In this document: positions 5,859-8,561 of the stretch, piece after piece | Numbering within the stretch: the first letter of the stretch is position 1 | Layout: the number at the start of each line of letters is the position of its first letter | Origin: an uncultured Eubacteriales bacterium | Lineage (GTDB): Bacteria; Bacillota; Clostridia; Peptostreptococcales; Anaerovoracaceae | Length of the DNA: 8,561 nt | Direction: 5' to 3' | Assembly: GCA_902765035.1 (NCBI GenBank) | Contig: CACWYF010000042.1 | Coordinates: 1-8,561, forward strand | The notes under the pieces: generated by a model | Database searches by the model: none | Seen by the model: the letters and a program-made list of their open reading frames with translations, nothing else | What the model was told of the DNA's origin: nothing | Program-made: the position numbers and the translations under genes

Positions 5859-6623
5859 ATGACATATTCAGTAAATATAGTAATAAGAATAGCGATAGCC
5901 ATAATACTTGCCGTTTTCTTCGGAAGCGGCAGTGTTGTGGCTTTTAATAATATCAGGGCAAAATGGTTCGAGGACTACGATGAGAACGATCCAGCGAAGG
6001 AGATAACAGGCACGCCGAGGAAGATCCTGCCGCCGAAACTCGTGGAAGCGGACAATGCCGGAAGGCAGAGGCTTCCGAGCACGCCGTGGAAGTACGCGTT
6101 TACGGGTTATTTCGGCATCTGCGGGATATATCTTGCCGTAAGAGGCGGAGGTATCGCTTTTGAGATAGCGGTCATGTGTGTGCTGTTTATCGTCCTTGAG
6201 ATGGCGATAGCCGATCAGCTGTACAGGGTGGTGCCTGATCAGTTCAGCATTGCGCTTGCCGTATCATCGATCGCCTTTATCACATACCACGAGGAATGGT
6301 GGGAGCCTTTTGCCGGAGCCGGCCTAGGCCTTGCGATATCCCTTGTCATACTCGGGCTCGGGATGCTGCTGTTCAGGTCGGGCTCGATAGGCGGCGCTGA
6401 TATCAAATTTTTTACCTGCTTCGGCCTTATAGCGGGAAGGCAGGGAATAGTGATAATATACATACTGACAACGCTTCTGTTCGCGGTCCAGTCTGTGATC
6501 AGGATAGCGGCGGGCAGAGGAACTATAAAAGACAGCGCACCGATGATGCCGGCTGCATGTGCGGCTGTAACGGTGTACTTCATGTTCCTGTGGAATATAG
6601 AGGAACTGATATTCAGACTGTAG
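5859..6623 (+). CDS. prepilin peptidase (A24 family) lacking the zinc CxxC motifs
   Basis: This is a polytopic membrane aspartyl protease of the type IV leader peptidase family, which cleaves (and in some members N-methylates) prepilin-like proteins at the cytoplasmic membrane face. Conserved acidic residues are visible: D119 and D127 in DQLYRVVPD and D181 in GSIGGADIKFF. The early GSGSVVAFNNIR corresponds to the usual GSFLNVVIYR block, and about seven to eight hydrophobic segments span the 254 residues. The cytoplasmic loop after it (about 33-75) carries no CxxC pairs, unlike canonical PilD. The start at 5859 is chosen because GGGAGG (5843-5848) lies 10 nt upstream; the ATG at 5838 would place that Shine-Dalgarno inside the coding region. 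No pilin, ATPase or secretion gene is nearby. truA begins 5 nt after the stop. Confidence 0.85.
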   Translation: MTYSVNIVIRIAIAIILAVFFGSGSVVAFNNIRAKWFEDYDENDPAKEITGTPRKILPPKLVEADNAGRQRLPSTPWKYAFTGYFGICGIYLAVRGGGIAFEIAVMCVLFIVLEMAIADQLYRVVPDQFSIALAVSSIAFITYHEEWWEPFAGAGLGLAISLVILGLGMLLFRSGSIGGADIKFFTCFGLIAGRQGIVIIYILTTLLFAVQSVIRIAAGRGTIKDSAPMMPAACAAVTVYFMFLWNIEELIFRL

Positions 6624-6628
6624 ACAAA

Positions 6629-7405
6629 ATGGGCAAGAATGTACTGATCAAAATCGAATATGACGGAATGAACTTCTCCGGCTGGCAGAAGCAGCCTAAA
6701 GCGAGGACTGTGCAGGGCGAGATAGAGCATGTCCTGAAGTACATCGCCATGGAGGACGTCAACATCCACGGGACGAGCCGCACGGACGCGGGAGTGCACG
6801 CACTCGGGCAGTGCGCGAGTTTTGACTGGAACTGCAATATGCCTGTAGAGAAACTTCCGGAGGTAATGAACAGGAGGTTCGGAGCAGGCGGGACCGGCAG
6901 GTCGGGAGCTCCAGGGGATATACGTATCCTGTCTGCAGAGGTGATGGATGATGACTTCCATGCAAGGTATTCATGCAGAGGAAAGACATACAGATACCTC
7001 ATAGATAAGACCGGTGACATATTCAGGCGGAATTTCGCTTTCCAGTATCCTGACGCAGACAAGCTTGATATAGATGAGATGAGAAAAGCGGCTGCACACA
7101 TCGTAGGAACGCATGACTTCAAGTGCTTTGAGACAGCCGGCGGGACACCGAGAGAGACAACAGTGAGGACCGTTTCCTCGCTGGAGATCACAGAGGACAG
7201 CGATACCATAATCATAGAGATAACCGGAGACGGATTCCTGTACAACATGGTGAGGATCATCGTCGGGACACTCGTGGAAGTGGGCACAGGAAAGAAGGCT
7301 GCAGACGACCTGCCTGCGATCATAGAGAGCCGCAGCAGGGGCAATGCAGGATTCACAGCACCACCGCAGGGGTTATATCTCAAGGAGATTTATTTCCTTG
7401 GATAA
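6629..7405 (+). CDS. truA: tRNA pseudouridine(38-40) synthase TruA
   Basis: TruA isomerises uridines 38, 39 and 40 in the tRNA anticodon arm to pseudouridine. The 258-residue product shows the conserved IEYDGMNFSGWQKQP (9-23), the catalytic block GTSRTDAGVHALGQ with Asp53, the FHARYSCRGKTYRY strand and the C-terminal GDGFLYNMVRIIVGTLVEVG and GLYLKEIYF motifs. Length is normal for the family. ATG 6629 starts the protein where the family starts; an ATG at 6557 in the same frame would overlap the preceding gene by 67 nt and add an unrelated cysteine-containing leader. The ribosome binding site is weak, so coupling to the gene just upstream is likely. One oddity is a glycine-rich insert (RRFGAGGTGRSGAPGD, about 85-100) where most TruA proteins have a short turn before the next strand. 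Confidence 0.96.
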   Translation: MGKNVLIKIEYDGMNFSGWQKQPKARTVQGEIEHVLKYIAMEDVNIHGTSRTDAGVHALGQCASFDWNCNMPVEKLPEVMNRRFGAGGTGRSGAPGDIRILSAEVMDDDFHARYSCRGKTYRYLIDKTGDIFRRNFAFQYPDADKLDIDEMRKAAAHIVGTHDFKCFETAGGTPRETTVRTVSSLEITEDSDTIIIEITGDGFLYNMVRIIVGTLVEVGTGKKAADDLPAIIESRSRGNAGFTAPPQGLYLKEIYFLG

Positions 7406-7424
7406 ATAATAATCGTTATATATA

Positions 7425-7516
7425 GGCCACAGAACTGCGGGCGGAGCGAGAATCCCGCAGAGGCCTTTCATATATGCGGCCTCGAGGACTCGAGCGAAGA
7501 GCGCAGTTCTGCGGCC
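7425..7516 (+). other. 92-nt palindromic structured element between truA and scpA
   Basis: Positions 7425-7439 pair with 7502-7516: 14 of 15 positions are complementary, with one A-C mismatch. The 3' arm is followed by TTTATTA, so the fold is terminator-like. A second hairpin, CTGCGGG (7435-7441) with CCCGCAG (7454-7460), uses part of the same 5' arm, so the two cannot form together. AGGCC (7461-7465) can pair with GGCCT (7478-7482) in either state, and a CTCG/CGAG hairpin lies at 7481-7494. The scpA Shine-Dalgarno begins 7 nt after the element. It could be an imperfect truA terminator, a leader controlling scpA, or a small repeated palindromic element. I see no T-box or other known riboswitch core. 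Confidence 0.6.
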
Positions 7517-7534
7517 TTTATTAAGGAGAGAGAT

Positions 7535-8305
7535 TTGTACAAGGTAAGTATCGACAGATTTGAGGGACCTTTCGACCTGCTCGTATACCTCCTGGAGAAT
7601 GCCAGGATGGACATATATGACATCAAGGTCTCGGAAATAACAGAGCAGTACATCAGCTATCTCAAGGAGATGGAGGATCTTAATATTGAGGTGGACACTG
7701 AGTTCATCGTGCTTGCTGCTGTGCTCATAAGGCTGAAGTCTCACATGCTGCTGCCTAGAGTCACAGAGACAGGCGAGATCATGATAGAAGAGGATCCGAG
7801 AGAAGAGCTGAAGGGAAGACTGCTCGAGTATGTGCGCACGAAAAAGCTCGCCGAGATGCTTGCAGAGCGTGAAGAGTACTTTATGGCTGTGCACGAAAAG
7901 CCTGCAGAGGACCTGTCAGTGTATACGGAGAACCCGGATGAGATCCTTTCCGTATCCGATGAACAGATGGTGAATGCGTTCATCATGTTCCTGACCCGCA
8001 AGAAAAAGGTCGAAGAGGTCTCTGCAAGATACCAGAGGGTAAGACGCCGCAAGGAGACCATCGAGGCAAGGATAGAATACATGACCGACAGGCTTGAGCG
8101 TAAGTTCAGAGAGGGCAAAGGCAGGGTATCATTCACCGAGCTGCTGCCTGAAAAAGCCGACAGGTTCGATATTACTCTCTCGTTCATGTCACTTCTGTCA
8201 ATGATCAGGAACCAGGGATATGATGCTGAGCAGAAGGAGAACTTCGGAGAGATAACCGTTAAGAGAAAACTCGATGCGGCCGGAAAGGAGCAGATGGATG
8301 TATAG
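7535..8305 (+). CDS. scpA: segregation and condensation protein A (kleisin)
   Basis: ScpA is the kleisin subunit of the bacterial SMC-ScpA-ScpB condensin, which organises and helps segregate the chromosome. The 256-residue protein opens with the family signature FEGPFDLLVYLLENARMDIYD (9-29), which belongs to the N-terminal domain that binds the SMC neck. It has an acidic central linker (about 80-155) and a C-terminal winged-helix region ending near ENFGEITVKR. The start is TTG, set by AAGGAG (7523-7528) with 6 nt spacing; the next residues YKVSIDRFEGP match the family start, and no ATG lies near. The structured element sits immediately upstream. The 3' end overlaps scpB by 8 nt, the usual scpAB arrangement. 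Confidence 0.96.
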   Translation: MYKVSIDRFEGPFDLLVYLLENARMDIYDIKVSEITEQYISYLKEMEDLNIEVDTEFIVLAAVLIRLKSHMLLPRVTETGEIMIEEDPREELKGRLLEYVRTKKLAEMLAEREEYFMAVHEKPAEDLSVYTENPDEILSVSDEQMVNAFIMFLTRKKKVEEVSARYQRVRRRKETIEARIEYMTDRLERKFREGKGRVSFTELLPEKADRFDITLSFMSLLSMIRNQGYDAEQKENFGEITVKRKLDAAGKEQMDV

Positions 8306-8561
8306 CAGAAAGACGATGAAATCAGCGCTTGAGACGATGATGTTCATGTGGGGGGAGCCTCTTGATGTAAAAGATGCTGCGGCTGTCCTCGAAGAAGATA
8401 AAAGCGTGGTAAGAGAACTCTTCAGAGAGCTTCAGAATGAATATGAGCAGGAAGGACGCGGCATCAGGATACGCGAGGCCGGTGACGCATTCGGCTATGT
8501 CACTCACGTGGAGAACGACATATTCGTCAAAAAGCTGTGCACTCCTGTCAGGGTCAAGAGA
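8298..8561 (+). CDS. scpB: segregation and condensation protein B, N-terminal fragment
   Basis: The frame opens with ATG 8298 and is still open at the window edge, giving 88 residues beginning MYSRKTMKSALETMMFMWGE. ScpB dimers bind the ScpA linker in the SMC complex. The visible part fits the first winged-helix domain: an early helix ALETMMFMWGEPLD, then VLEEDKSVVRELFRELQNEYEQ and the wing GIRIREAGDAFGYVTH. AAAGGAG (8285-8290) lies 7 nt before the ATG, and the 8-nt overlap with scpA implies coupled translation. The C-terminal domain lies outside the window. Confidence 0.93.
   Translation, partial: MYSRKTMKSALETMMFMWGEPLDVKDAAAVLEEDKSVVRELFRELQNEYEQEGRGIRIREAGDAFGYVTHVENDIFVKKLCTPVRVKR

Noticed and set aside
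6239..6961. Long minus-strand frames opposite the prepilin peptidase and truA (6239-6961 and 6613-7383)
   Set aside because: They lie antisense to well-recognised genes and their translations show no family features.
7406..7440. Promoter at TATATA (7417-7422) for scpA
   Set aside because: No acceptable -35 hexamer is found at the right spacing; AT-richness alone is weak support.

Overview
The window looks like chromosomal DNA of an anaerobic Clostridia-type Firmicute, with phage head-module DNA on its left edge. Class III (oxygen-sensitive) ribonucleotide reductase genes, strong GGAGG-type ribosome binding sites, a TTG start and a truA-scpA-scpB core block all fit that. I would guess a Mogibacterium/Anaerovorax-like lineage, but the sequence does not prove it.

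Layout. Positions 1-690 are phage-like and read on the minus strand: the N-terminal 119 residues of an HK97-type major capsid protein, a small upstream head-module ORF that appears frameshifted, and the acidic tail of a further gene. At about 655-700 this DNA stops abruptly inside the anaerobic ribonucleotide reductase gene nrdD, which then runs on the plus strand without its N-terminal part. The join is either a real rearrangement or a chimeric assembly. Arginine codon use changes across it: 8 of 9 are CGN in the capsid fragment, and 12 of 12 are AGA in nrdD.

Positions 691-2273 hold the class III RNR genes. The nrdD reading frame ends without the glycyl-radical loop that should close the protein. 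The loop is instead encoded by a separate 53-residue ORF (1438-1599) with its own promoter, ribosome binding site and strong intrinsic terminator. nrdG, the radical-SAM activase that makes the glycyl radical, follows. This apparent split of NrdD into a large subunit and a stand-alone glycyl-radical peptide is the most interesting feature here.

nrdG overlaps a THUMP-domain rRNA methyltransferase gene (YpsC/RlmL-like) by 4 nt. A convergent ArsB/CitM/SLC13-superfamily permease occupies the minus strand at 3478-4620. After a 200-bp divergent intergenic region with an extended -10 promoter comes a plus-strand series: an alpha/beta hydrolase (monoacylglycerol-lipase-like), a prepilin peptidase, truA, scpA and the start of scpB. 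Between truA and scpA lies a 92-nt palindromic element that can fold in mutually exclusive ways and ends just before the scpA ribosome binding site.
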